A stretch of DNA of 7,818 nucleotides. Origin: Candidatus Glassbacteria bacterium RIFCSPLOWO2_12_FULL_58_11. GTDB lineage: Bacteria > Gemmatimonadota > Glassbacteria > GWA2-58-10. The notes under the pieces are model-generated. The model saw only the letters and a list, made by a program, of their open reading frames with translations, had not been told where the DNA came from and made no database searches. The translations under genes and the position numbers were made by a program. Each line of letters starts with the position of its first letter. Positions within the stretch are counted from its first letter, which is position 1. Below, in pieces: positions 1 through 6,840 of this stretch. Location: positions 1 through 7,818 of the forward strand of contig MFIX01000114.1 of NCBI GenBank assembly GCA_001780825.1, written 5' to 3'.

Positions 1-7
1 TTCAGGC

Positions 8-14
8 GGGAGGT
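8..14 (+). promoter_or_regulatory. Ribosome binding site of narG
   Basis: GGGAGGT is a strong Shine-Dalgarno match (contains GGAGGT), ending 4 bases before a TTG codon at 19. It decides the start of narG: the reading frame stays open back to base 1, so an upstream start outside the window is formally possible, but nothing between 1 and 18 is a better start. Confidence 0.7.
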
Positions 15-18
15 CGAG

Positions 19-3000
19 TTGAGCTGGATCAAAGACATAATCGATCCGAAAATGCGTTCCTGGGAGGAGTTTTACCGCAACCGCTGGCAGTATGACAAAA
101 AAGTGAGAAGTACCCACGGAGTCAACTGCACGGGCGGATGCAGCTGGGATATTTACGTCAAGGATGGGATCGTTACCTGGGAATTGCAGGCTCTGGACTA
201 TCCCCTGCTCGAGGATGGGCTCCCTCCATATGAACCCCGCGGCTGCCAGCGGGGAATCTCCTTTTCCTGGTATCTCTACAGCCCGATCCGGGTCAAATAT
301 CCCTACCTGCGCGGCGCCTTGATGGATTTATGGCGCCAGGCCAGAAAACAGTACAGCGACCCGGTCGAAGCCTGGAAATCAATTGTGGAGGATAAAGAGT
401 CCAGGGCCAGATATCAGCGCGCCCGCGGCAAAGGAGGATTCCGCCGGGCCTCCTGGGAGGAGGTTCTGGAGATCATCAGCGCCTCTCTGATCCATACGAT
501 AAAAAAATATGGCGCGGACAGGATATACGGATTTTCTCCCATCCCGGCCATGTCATTCTTGAGCTACGCCGCCGGTTCCCGCTTCCTGCAGCTCTTGGGC
601 GGGGTGAACCTGAGTTTCTACGACTGGTACAGCGATCTTCCTCCGGCCTCTCCCGAGGTTTGGGGGGAACAGACTGATGTCTGTGAGAGCGCCGACTGGT
701 TCAACTCCAAATTTATCGCGGTGATGGGTTCGAATCTGAACATGACCCGGACTCCGGATACGCATTTTGCTGCCGAAGCCCGGCACAACGGTACGAAACT
801 GGTGGTTTTTTCGCCGGATTTCAGCCAGGTGGCCAAGTACAGCGACCAGTGGGTGCCGGTACATGCCGGCCAGGACGGCGCTTTCTGGATGGCGGTCAAC
901 CACGTCATACTCAAGGAGTTCTACCTCGACCGCCAGGTGCCCTATTTCACCGGCTATATTAAACAGTACACCGACTCACCTTTCCTGGTCGAGATCCTGA
1001 AAAAAGACTCAGGATGGGAAACCGGCCGCTTCCTGCGGGTCAACCGACTCGAGCCATACCGCAAAGAGGAGCGCGGCGACTGGAAGTTCCTGGTCTGGGA
1101 TACCCTCTCAAACCGTCCCAGGATGCTGGGCGGCACGATCGGCCACCGCTGGCAGTCACAACCCGGCCAGTGGAATTTGGAGCTCAAGGACCCCACGGAT
1201 GGCTCGCCGGTGGACCCCGCATTGTCCTTTATGGGGACTGCTGATGAAATCCTTAACGTGAATTTCTCCGATTTCAGCGCCGGCCGGACCATGGCCCGCG
1301 GCGTGCCGGTCAGGTACGTGGAAACCGTGGAAGGACGCGTGGCGGTGGCCACGAATTTCGACGTGCTCATGGCGCAATTTGGTGTGGGGCGCGGCTTGCC
1401 CGGCGAATATCCGGAGGATTACGACGCTGAGAGCGCCCCCTATACCCCGGCCTGGCAGGAAAAGTGGACCGGAGTAGGCCGCAACACGGTCTGCAAGTTC
1501 GCCCGTGAGTGGGCCGGCACCGCGCTGAGAACCGAAGGCAAGTGCATGGTGATTATCGGGGCCGGGATAAACCACTGGTACCACAACGACCTGATCTACC
1601 GTTCAGCGATAACCGCGCTGATGCTCTGCGGCTGTGTGGGCAAAAACGGAGGCGGGTTGAATCATTACGTGGGCCAGGAAAAACTGGGGCCGGTGGATTC
1701 CTGGAACACCATCGCTTTCGGCCGGGACTGGATAAAAACCCCCCGCCTTCAGAACGCCCCCTCCTGGCACTATGTCCACAGCGACCAGTGGCGCTACGAG
1801 GGCGAGTTTAAGGCTTACAACCCGGTACCCGCAAACGATTTTACCTCCGGCCATGCTATCGACATGCAAACCCGGGCGGTCCGTTGCGGCTGGCTCCCCT
1901 TTTATCCCCAGTTCAACCGGAACAACCATGACTTAGTCCGGGAGGCCAGAGCCAATGGCGCCGGGAGTGAGGAAGAGGTGGTGCGCCACGTGGTAGAGAA
2001 AATAAAGTCCGGGGAGCTTGAGCTGGCGGTACACGACCCGGACGCCGAGGAGAACTGGCCCAGAGTCTGGTTCATCTGGCGCGGGAATGCGCTCATGTCC
2101 AGCGCCAAGGGGCACGAGTATTTCCTCAAACATTACCTCGGAACTCATCACAACTGCATTTCGGATGAGCAAACGGCTAGAGATGTGGTGCGGGATGTAA
2201 AGTGGCACGAGAAAGCGCCGGAAGGGAAGTTGGACCTGGTGGTGGACCTCAATTTCCGCATGGACACCTCGGCCCTCTATTCGGACATAGTTCTGCCGGC
2301 GGCGACCTGGTACGAGAAGGCCGATCTGAACTCCACCGACTTGCATTCCTTCATCCATCCGCTTTCGGCGGCTGTGCCGCCCTCCTGGGAGTCCCGCAGC
2401 GACTGGGATATTTTCCGCGGGCTCGCTGAAAAGTTCAGTGAGCTGGCCGTCAAACACCTGCCGGATCCGGTGCCCGACCTGGTTACTCGGCCCTTAAGCC
2501 ACGACACTCCGGATGAGTGCGCTCAGAGCTCGATCCGGGATTGGGGCAAGGGAGAATGCGAACCGGTACCCGGCAAGACCATGATGCATTTGTCGTCGGT
2601 CGAGCGCTCTTATCCGGACATCTATCGGAAATTCATCTCTTTCGGCCCGCTGGCGCGTGAGAACGGTCTCGGAGCGCACGGCGTGCAATATGAGATCAGA
2701 GATATCTACGACCGCTTCCTGGAGTCCCCGGCCCGGCCCTCGGAAAGCTGGAACGGAAAGCGATACCCATCTCTCCGGGAAGCTGAGAGTGCGGCGAATG
2801 TGATCCTTTATTTTTCTACTCTTTCAAATGGCGAGCTGGCCTGGCAGGCTTATCAAAACATGGAGAAAAAAGTCGGCCTGCCCCTGGCGGACCTGGCCCA
2901 GGAAAACCGCGGCACGCTCTATACCTACAAGGACCTGCAGGCCCAGCCCAAGAGATTCATCAACAGCCCGATCTGGTCCGGTTTGATCAACAAGGGCCGC

Positions 3001-3645
3001 GCCTACTCCGGGTTCACCTACAACTACGACCGCAAGGTTCCCTGGCGCACCCTGACCGGCCGTCAGCATTTCTACCTGGACCACGAGGGCTTTATCCTGT
3101 TCGGCGAGCACCTGCCGACTTTCAAGCCGCAGCCCTCGCCGGAACAGTTCGGCGATCTGAATAAAAGCAAGCTCGAAAATAACATGAAAATGCTCAACTA
3201 TCTAACGCCGCACGGGAAATGGCATATCCACAGCACTTATTTCGACAACCATCGCATGCTCACACTTTCCCGGGGTATCGAGCCGTTCTGGATCAATGAC
3301 CGAGATGCAGCGGAGATCGGGATAGTGGATAACGATTGGGTTGAAGTTTCCAACGACAATGGCGTGGTGGTAACCCGGGCCGCGGTCAGCGCCCGGATAC
3401 CGCCCGGAGTGTGCATTCTCTATCATTCACCCGAGCGGACTATTTCGGTGCCGAAATCTCCCCTGCGGAATTTCCGCCGGGCCGGCGGTCACAACAGCCT
3501 CACCCGGGTTAGGCTGAAGCCGTCCCTGATGCTTGGTGGTTACGCCCAGATGACTTTCCATTTCAATTACTGGGGCCCGACCGGCGTGAACCGGGACACC
3601 CATATACTGGTCCGGAAGCTGGAGAAAAAAGAAATCCGCTGGTAA
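19..3645 (+). CDS. narG: Respiratory nitrate reductase, alpha (catalytic) subunit NarG
   Basis: Catalytic subunit of the membrane-bound, cytoplasm-facing nitrate reductase; it reduces nitrate to nitrite with electrons from NarH. Seen: 1208 residues, near the usual size (E. coli 1247, Bacillus about 1228), similar to NarG along its whole length. The N-terminal FS0 [4Fe-4S] site is H33-x3-C37-x3-C41 with C76. D206, in FYDWYSDLPPASP, matches the molybdenum-ligand Asp (D222 of mature E. coli NarG). Pterin-pocket motifs follow, such as GAGINHWYHND near 514 and SDIVLPAATWYEK near 755, and the C-terminal dinucleotide-binding domain covers about the last 150 residues. The start is TTG, chosen for its strong ribosome binding site. 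The N-terminus is about 17 residues shorter than in E. coli and has no twin-arginine motif, so the protein should stay in the cytoplasm. Oddity: the residue after C76 is Gln (GCQRG), where E. coli and Bacillus have Pro. A nitrite oxidoreductase (NxrA) is the main alternative, made unlikely by the narGHJI-narK layout. Confidence 0.97.
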   Translation: MSWIKDIIDPKMRSWEEFYRNRWQYDKKVRSTHGVNCTGGCSWDIYVKDGIVTWELQALDYPLLEDGLPPYEPRGCQRGISFSWYLYSPIRVKYPYLRGALMDLWRQARKQYSDPVEAWKSIVEDKESRARYQRARGKGGFRRASWEEVLEIISASLIHTIKKYGADRIYGFSPIPAMSFLSYAAGSRFLQLLGGVNLSFYDWYSDLPPASPEVWGEQTDVCESADWFNSKFIAVMGSNLNMTRTPDTHFAAEARHNGTKLVVFSPDFSQVAKYSDQWVPVHAGQDGAFWMAVNHVILKEFYLDRQVPYFTGYIKQYTDSPFLVEILKKDSGWETGRFLRVNRLEPYRKEERGDWKFLVWDTLSNRPRMLGGTIGHRWQSQPGQWNLELKDPTDGSPVDPALSFMGTADEILNVNFSDFSAGRTMARGVPVRYVETVEGRVAVATNFDVLMAQFGVGRGLPGEYPEDYDAESAPYTPAWQEKWTGVGRNTVCKFAREWAGTALRTEGKCMVIIGAGINHWYHNDLIYRSAITALMLCGCVGKNGGGLNHYVGQEKLGPVDSWNTIAFGRDWIKTPRLQNAPSWHYVHSDQWRYEGEFKAYNPVPANDFTSGHAIDMQTRAVRCGWLPFYPQFNRNNHDLVREARANGAGSEEEVVRHVVEKIKSGELELAVHDPDAEENWPRVWFIWRGNALMSSAKGHEYFLKHYLGTHHNCISDEQTARDVVRDVKWHEKAPEGKLDLVVDLNFRMDTSALYSDIVLPAATWYEKADLNSTDLHSFIHPLSAAVPPSWESRSDWDIFRGLAEKFSELAVKHLPDPVPDLVTRPLSHDTPDECAQSSIRDWGKGECEPVPGKTMMHLSSVERSYPDIYRKFISFGPLARENGLGAHGVQYEIRDIYDRFLESPARPSESWNGKRYPSLREAESAANVILYFSTLSNGELAWQAYQNMEKKVGLPLADLAQENRGTLYTYKDLQAQPKRFINSPIWSGLINKGRAYSGFTYNYDRKVPWRTLTGRQHFYLDHEGFILFGEHLPTFKPQPSPEQFGDLNKSKLENNMKMLNYLTPHGKWHIHSTYFDNHRMLTLSRGIEPFWINDRDAAEIGIVDNDWVEVSNDNGVVVTRAAVSARIPPGVCILYHSPERTISVPKSPLRNFRRAGGHNSLTRVRLKPSLMLGGYAQMTFHFNYWGPTGVNRDTHILVRKLEKKEIRW

Positions 3646-3676
3646 GCGGGGCGGACAGTGCGTTTACGGGACTTAC

Positions 3677-3689
3677 CCTCTGAAGAGGA
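3677..3689 (+). promoter_or_regulatory. narH ribosome binding site within a small hairpin
   Basis: AAGAGGA (3683-3689) is the Shine-Dalgarno sequence of narH, 9 bases before the ATG at 3699 and 6 before an in-frame GTG at 3696. The same bases form the right arm of a short hairpin, CCTC (3677-3680), loop TGAA, GAGG (3685-3688), with two further pairs beyond one mismatch (TA 3674-3675 with TA 3690-3691). It could moderate ribosome access, but the stem is short and may be accidental. Confidence 0.45.
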
Positions 3690-3698
3690 TAGAGAGTG

Positions 3699-5192
3699 AT
3701 GGACGTGCGACTTCAGATGTCAATGGTGTTTCACCTGGACAAGTGCATCGGCTGCCACACCTGCTCGATCGCCTGCAAGAACGTCTGGACAGACCGGGAA
3801 GGCACCGAATACATGTGGTGGAACAACGTGGAAACCAAACCCGGTACCGGATATCCGACCCTCTGGGAGAACCAGGACAAGTACCGGGGCGGCTGGGAAA
3901 AGGGCAATGGAAAGCTGAAACTGAAAGCTACTAGTAAGGTCAAGGGGCTGCTCAATATTTTCCACCAGCCGCACCTGCCGACCATTGACGATTACTACGA
4001 GCCGTTCAGCTACCGCTACAAGGACCTGTTCGATTCGCCCGAGGGCGCCGACCAGCCCACGGCCCGGCCGATCTCGATGATCACCGGCAGGCCCATGGAC
4101 ATCGAGGCCGGCCCGAACTGGGATGATGACCTGGGGGGCTCGCCGGTATACGCGGCCAACGACCCGAATTTCAAGGACATTACCGAGGAGGAGAAGCAGC
4201 AGCTTTTCGAGCTGGAGCGGCTGGTATTTTTCTACATCCCCCGTATCTGCAACCACTGCCTGAACCCGGCCTGCGTGGCCTCCTGCCCCTCAGGGGCGCT
4301 CTACAAGCGGGGCGAAGATGGTATCGTATTAGTAAATCAGCAAGTTTGCCGGGGCTGGCGGTACTGTATATCAGCCTGCCCATACAAGAAAGTTTACTAC
4401 AACTGGAAAACCGGCAAATCGGAAAAATGCATACTCTGCTTTCCGCGGCTCGAAACCGGGCAGGCTCCGGCCTGTTTCCATTCCTGCGTGGGCCGAATCC
4501 GCTACCTGGGCTGTTTGTTCTACGATGCCGACAGACTGGTGGAATCCCTCCAGGCTGATGACTTGGACCTGGTGGAAGCCCAGCGCGGCATAATCCTCGA
4601 CCCCTTTGACGAGCAGGTGATCGCCGGCGCCCGGCTCAACGGCATGGAAGATAACGTGATCAGGGCCGCCCAGAACTCACCGGTCTACAAGTACGTCAAG
4701 CTCTGGAAGCTGGCTCTCCCGCTGCATTCGGAATTCAGAACCTTTCCGATGCTCTTCTACGTTCCGCCCATGCTGCCGATTATGGGAGCGCTCAAGGGCC
4801 AGACTTACGAAACTGCCGACGAGGAATTTTTCACGGCTGTTGAAAAAGCCCGGGTGCCGATCAAATACCTGGCAAGCATTTTTTCCGCGGGCAACGAGGG
4901 GAAAGTGCTGGAATCGCTGAAAAAACAGTTTGTAGTCAGGCAATACAAGCGGAGTGAATCCGTAAATGACCTGGACCCCGAGCAGGTCCGCCGGATGCTT
5001 GACGAAGCCGGCTGCACGCCCGAGGAGGCCGAGGAGATCTATCGCCTGACCTCGCTGCCTTCCGAGACCGAGCGTTACGTTTTCCCGCCCTCGCATCGCG
5101 AGCAGGCCATCGAAATGCTGCAGCCGGACACCTGGGGCGCCAAAGGCATGGCCGGGTTCGGGTTCCGGGAAAAACCGGTGCGCGGGGAGTAA
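3699..5192 (+). CDS. narH: Respiratory nitrate reductase, beta (iron-sulfur) subunit NarH
   Basis: Electron-transfer subunit that carries electrons from the NarI hemes to NarG through three [4Fe-4S] clusters and one [3Fe-4S] cluster. Counting from ATG 3699 (497 residues; E. coli 512), all four ligand groups are present: C16, C19, C22, C26 (CIGCHTCSIAC); C184, C187, C192, C196; C217, W220, C223, C227 (CRGWRYCISAC); and C244, C247, C259, C263. W220 in place of a Cys is the family mark of the [3Fe-4S] cluster. Positions through 263 agree with E. coli numbering as I recall it. The ATG at 3699 aligns with the E. coli start (MDVRLQMSMVFHLDKC against MKIRSQVGMVLNLDKC), so I prefer it to the GTG one codon upstream at 3696, which is also spaced to allow initiation. 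The C-terminus is about 15 residues shorter than in E. coli. The gene lies 53 bases after narG and 53 before narJ, with no terminator seen. Confidence 0.97.
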   Translation: MDVRLQMSMVFHLDKCIGCHTCSIACKNVWTDREGTEYMWWNNVETKPGTGYPTLWENQDKYRGGWEKGNGKLKLKATSKVKGLLNIFHQPHLPTIDDYYEPFSYRYKDLFDSPEGADQPTARPISMITGRPMDIEAGPNWDDDLGGSPVYAANDPNFKDITEEEKQQLFELERLVFFYIPRICNHCLNPACVASCPSGALYKRGEDGIVLVNQQVCRGWRYCISACPYKKVYYNWKTGKSEKCILCFPRLETGQAPACFHSCVGRIRYLGCLFYDADRLVESLQADDLDLVEAQRGIILDPFDEQVIAGARLNGMEDNVIRAAQNSPVYKYVKLWKLALPLHSEFRTFPMLFYVPPMLPIMGALKGQTYETADEEFFTAVEKARVPIKYLASIFSAGNEGKVLESLKKQFVVRQYKRSESVNDLDPEQVRRMLDEAGCTPEEAEEIYRLTSLPSETERYVFPPSHREQAIEMLQPDTWGAKGMAGFGFREKPVRGE

Positions 5193-5245
5193 GCTGATCT
5201 GCCAGCCATAAATCTTGGGAACAATACATACCGGGATTATCGATC

Positions 5246-5896
5246 ATGAAAGCATACGAGAGTCTTGCCGCGGTAATGGGATACCCGCAAGCCGATATCT
5301 CCGGAAAGGTGACGGCCTGCCTGAATTTGCTCCGTGACCAGTACCGGGAAGCCAATTCAAGGCTTGAAAGTTTTGAAAAATATATCATTTCGACCGAGCT
5401 GGATAGTCTCAGGGAGCTTTATACCGTGACTTTCGATCTGAATCCGGTCTGCACGCTGGATGTGGGTTACCACGTGTTCGGTGAAAGTTACAAACGCGGG
5501 GCTTTCCTCGCCGGCCTTCAGCGTAGCTTGCGCGAGCATGGCCTGGAAGCCGGCACCGAGTTGCCGGACCACCTGACCGTGGTTCTCAGGCTACTGGCCC
5601 GGATTGAATCCGGCGAGGACAGAAGTGCGCTGGTCGAGTTGATACTCGTGCCGGCCCTGGCGCGGATGAAAAAGGCTTTCGAGGGCGGCGACAATCCCTA
5701 TGCCGAGGTAATCCGGGCGGTTGATCTGGTCATCCGTCAGGACCATGATATTGAGGAACCGGAGGCAACTGTCACGCAAGCTGATTTATCCTTTTTCGGA
5801 GAGCGGTTCACCTCGCAGGGCTGCCCGGATGGGGGCTCGGACAGGGAATCCGGGCCGCCGGGTTGTCCCCTGGACGGGCACTGCCCCGGCGAATGA
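5246..5896 (+). CDS. narJ: Nitrate reductase assembly chaperone NarJ (delta subunit)
   Basis: Cytoplasmic chaperone of the TorD/NarJ family. In E. coli NarJ binds apo-NarGH, is needed for molybdenum cofactor insertion and supports NarI heme maturation, but is not in the final complex. Seen: 216 residues (E. coli 236), all-helical in character, with the family core at about 57-91 (LYTVTFDLNP, then GYHVFGESYKRGAFL) and ELPDHL at 105-110. The position between narH and narI is the standard one. The last 25 residues are a Gly/Pro-rich, probably disordered tail with three Cys-Pro pairs (C193, C207, C213); I do not know this as a fixed family feature. The ATG at 5246 has only a weak ribosome binding site (CGGGA near 5232-5236), which would suit the low stoichiometry expected of a chaperone. 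Confidence 0.94.
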   Translation: MKAYESLAAVMGYPQADISGKVTACLNLLRDQYREANSRLESFEKYIISTELDSLRELYTVTFDLNPVCTLDVGYHVFGESYKRGAFLAGLQRSLREHGLEAGTELPDHLTVVLRLLARIESGEDRSALVELILVPALARMKKAFEGGDNPYAEVIRAVDLVIRQDHDIEEPEATVTQADLSFFGERFTSQGCPDGGSDRESGPPGCPLDGHCPGE

Positions 5897-5932
5897 GCTG
5901 TAAGCGGCCATGGCCGGAATTTTTCATAATCA

Positions 5933-6100
5933 AATTATTGATGGTTTCATAAAAAGTCCGATTTCGGATAGCAAAGTAAAAAGCTCCAGTTGCGAGGCGG
6001 GCAAAGATCGAGGAATGAGGCGTACTTAAAGGTACGCCGCAGTGATGAGAGCTGCCGCCCAACGCTGCAGATGAACTTATTACGAAGCTATCAAATAATT
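5933..6100. repeat. Imperfect inverted repeat, MITE-like or dispersed intergenic element
   Basis: This element fills most of the 221-base gap between narJ and narI. It is imperfectly palindromic about position 6029. Paired blocks on one axis: GATAGC 5967-5972 with GCTATC 6087-6092; GTAA 5976-5979 with TTAC 6080-6083; AAG 5981-5983 with CTT 6076-6078; GGGC 5999-6002 with GCCC 6057-6060. Near the axis is a perfect hairpin, GGCGTAC (6019-6025), loop TTAAAG, GTACGCC (6032-6038). The outer left end, from AATTATTGATGGTTTC (5933), is also similar to the reverse complement of the right end (6073-6100), with roughly 80% identity over about 28 bases and one gap. The left side therefore has two degenerate copies of the terminal motif about 29 bases apart, both with TAAAAAG. 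No coding role is supported. From memory it resembles repeats scattered through Desulfobacterota genomes. Transcribed within the operon, it would make a long folded RNA segment. Confidence 0.7.
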
Positions 6101-6117
6101 CAGACGAGGCTGCCGAT

Positions 6118-6804
6118 ATGCATGATACTTTGCTTTTCATTTACTACCCGTACGTTGCCTTTATCCTGGCCGTGGTGATCTCTTTCATGCGTTACGTCGG
6201 ACGGGGGTTCAGCTATTCCAGCCTGTCTTCGCAGTTCCTGGAAAACCGAAATTTGTTTTACGGCTCCGTACCCTGGCACTATGGAATTATCGCGGTCCTG
6301 ACCGGCCACCTGGTGGTGTTTTTTATTCCGGGCAGCCTGCTGGAGTTTAACCGGGTTCCCTGGCGGCTTTACGCGCTCGAGCTCACGGGCTTGACACTGG
6401 CTCTGTTCGCCCTGGTGGGCCTGCTCAACCTGATTGTCCGCCGTCTCGGCAATGCGCGCATCCGGGCGGTAACCTCACCGATGGACCTGATCCTGCTGGC
6501 CCTTCTTCTGCTCCAGGTCGGCTTGGGAGTCGAAACCGCGATATTTTATCGCTGGGGGTCCTCCTGGTACGCAGTCTCCGCCGTACCCTACCTGCGTTCC
6601 CTGGTCCTGCTGCATCCGGATATCACTCAGGTCGCGGTCTGGCCGCTGACGATTAAACTCCATGTAATTGGGGCCTTTACGCTGGTTGCGATATTTCCCT
6701 TCACCAGGCTGGTGCATCTGCTGGTGCTGCCGCTGCACTATCTCTGGCGGCCCTATCAGAAAGTGGTCTGGAACTGGGACCGGCGCAGGTCGCAGAAAGC
6801 TTGA
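6118..6804 (+). CDS. narI: Respiratory nitrate reductase, gamma (cytochrome b) subunit NarI
   Basis: Membrane anchor and quinol dehydrogenase with two b-type hemes; it takes electrons from menaquinol or ubiquinol and passes them to NarH. Seen: 228 residues (E. coli 225) with five predicted membrane helices at about 5-24, 52-74, 84-107, 122-143 and 177-203. The four heme-ligand His are present: H54 and H64 in helix 2 (PWHYGIIAVLTGH), matching E. coli H56 and H66, and H182 and H200 in helix 5 (KLHVIG, then FPFTRLVH), matching H187 and H205 with the same 18-residue spacing. The basic C-terminal tail (RRRSQKA) fits the cytoplasmic side facing NarH. The ATG at 6118 has GAGG (6106-6109) 8 bases upstream. 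This ribosome binding site lies just outside the inverted repeat, so the repeat separates narI from narJ without removing its translation signal. Confidence 0.96.
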   Translation: MHDTLLFIYYPYVAFILAVVISFMRYVGRGFSYSSLSSQFLENRNLFYGSVPWHYGIIAVLTGHLVVFFIPGSLLEFNRVPWRLYALELTGLTLALFALVGLLNLIVRRLGNARIRAVTSPMDLILLALLLLQVGLGVETAIFYRWGSSWYAVSAVPYLRSLVLLHPDITQVAVWPLTIKLHVIGAFTLVAIFPFTRLVHLLVLPLHYLWRPYQKVVWNWDRRRSQKA

Positions 6805-6840
6805 GCGGCGGAGCTTTGAAATCGCAGGATGGATAAGGGA

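Noticed and set aside
1156..1584. Long minus-strand open frames inside narG (also 1933-2457, and 3720-4256 inside narH)
   Set aside because: They are shadows of strongly conserved nar genes in G+C-rich sequence, without conserved domains.
19..3645. Reading the operon as nitrite oxidoreductase (nxrABJC)
   Set aside because: No nxrX gene between the first two genes, the standard narGHJI order and an adjacent narK favour nitrate reduction; sequence alone cannot exclude reversal of the reaction.
6019..6038. Hairpin as an intrinsic terminator between narJ and narI
   Set aside because: The 7-bp stem is not followed by a T tract, and the paired arms continue outward for about 60 bases on both sides, which fits a repeat element better.
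5933..6100. CRISPR array or tRNA-like gene in the narJ-narI spacer
   Set aside because: There are no regularly spaced direct repeats with unique spacers, and the fold is a single long palindrome, not a cloverleaf.
5808..6140. Minus-strand open frame of 110 codons across the narJ end and the repeat
   Set aside because: It overlaps the narJ 3' end and the non-coding palindrome, has no recognisable protein features, and is explained by chance in structured sequence.
5990..6178. Plus-strand open frame of 62 codons across the repeat and the narI start
   Set aside because: It runs through the inverted repeat and into narI in another frame, with no ribosome binding site or family resemblance.
6796..6817. 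Hairpin AAAGCT / AGCTTT around the narI stop codon as a terminator
   Set aside because: A weak 6-bp stem with a 10-base loop, only two G-C pairs and no T run; the next gene begins 24 bases later.
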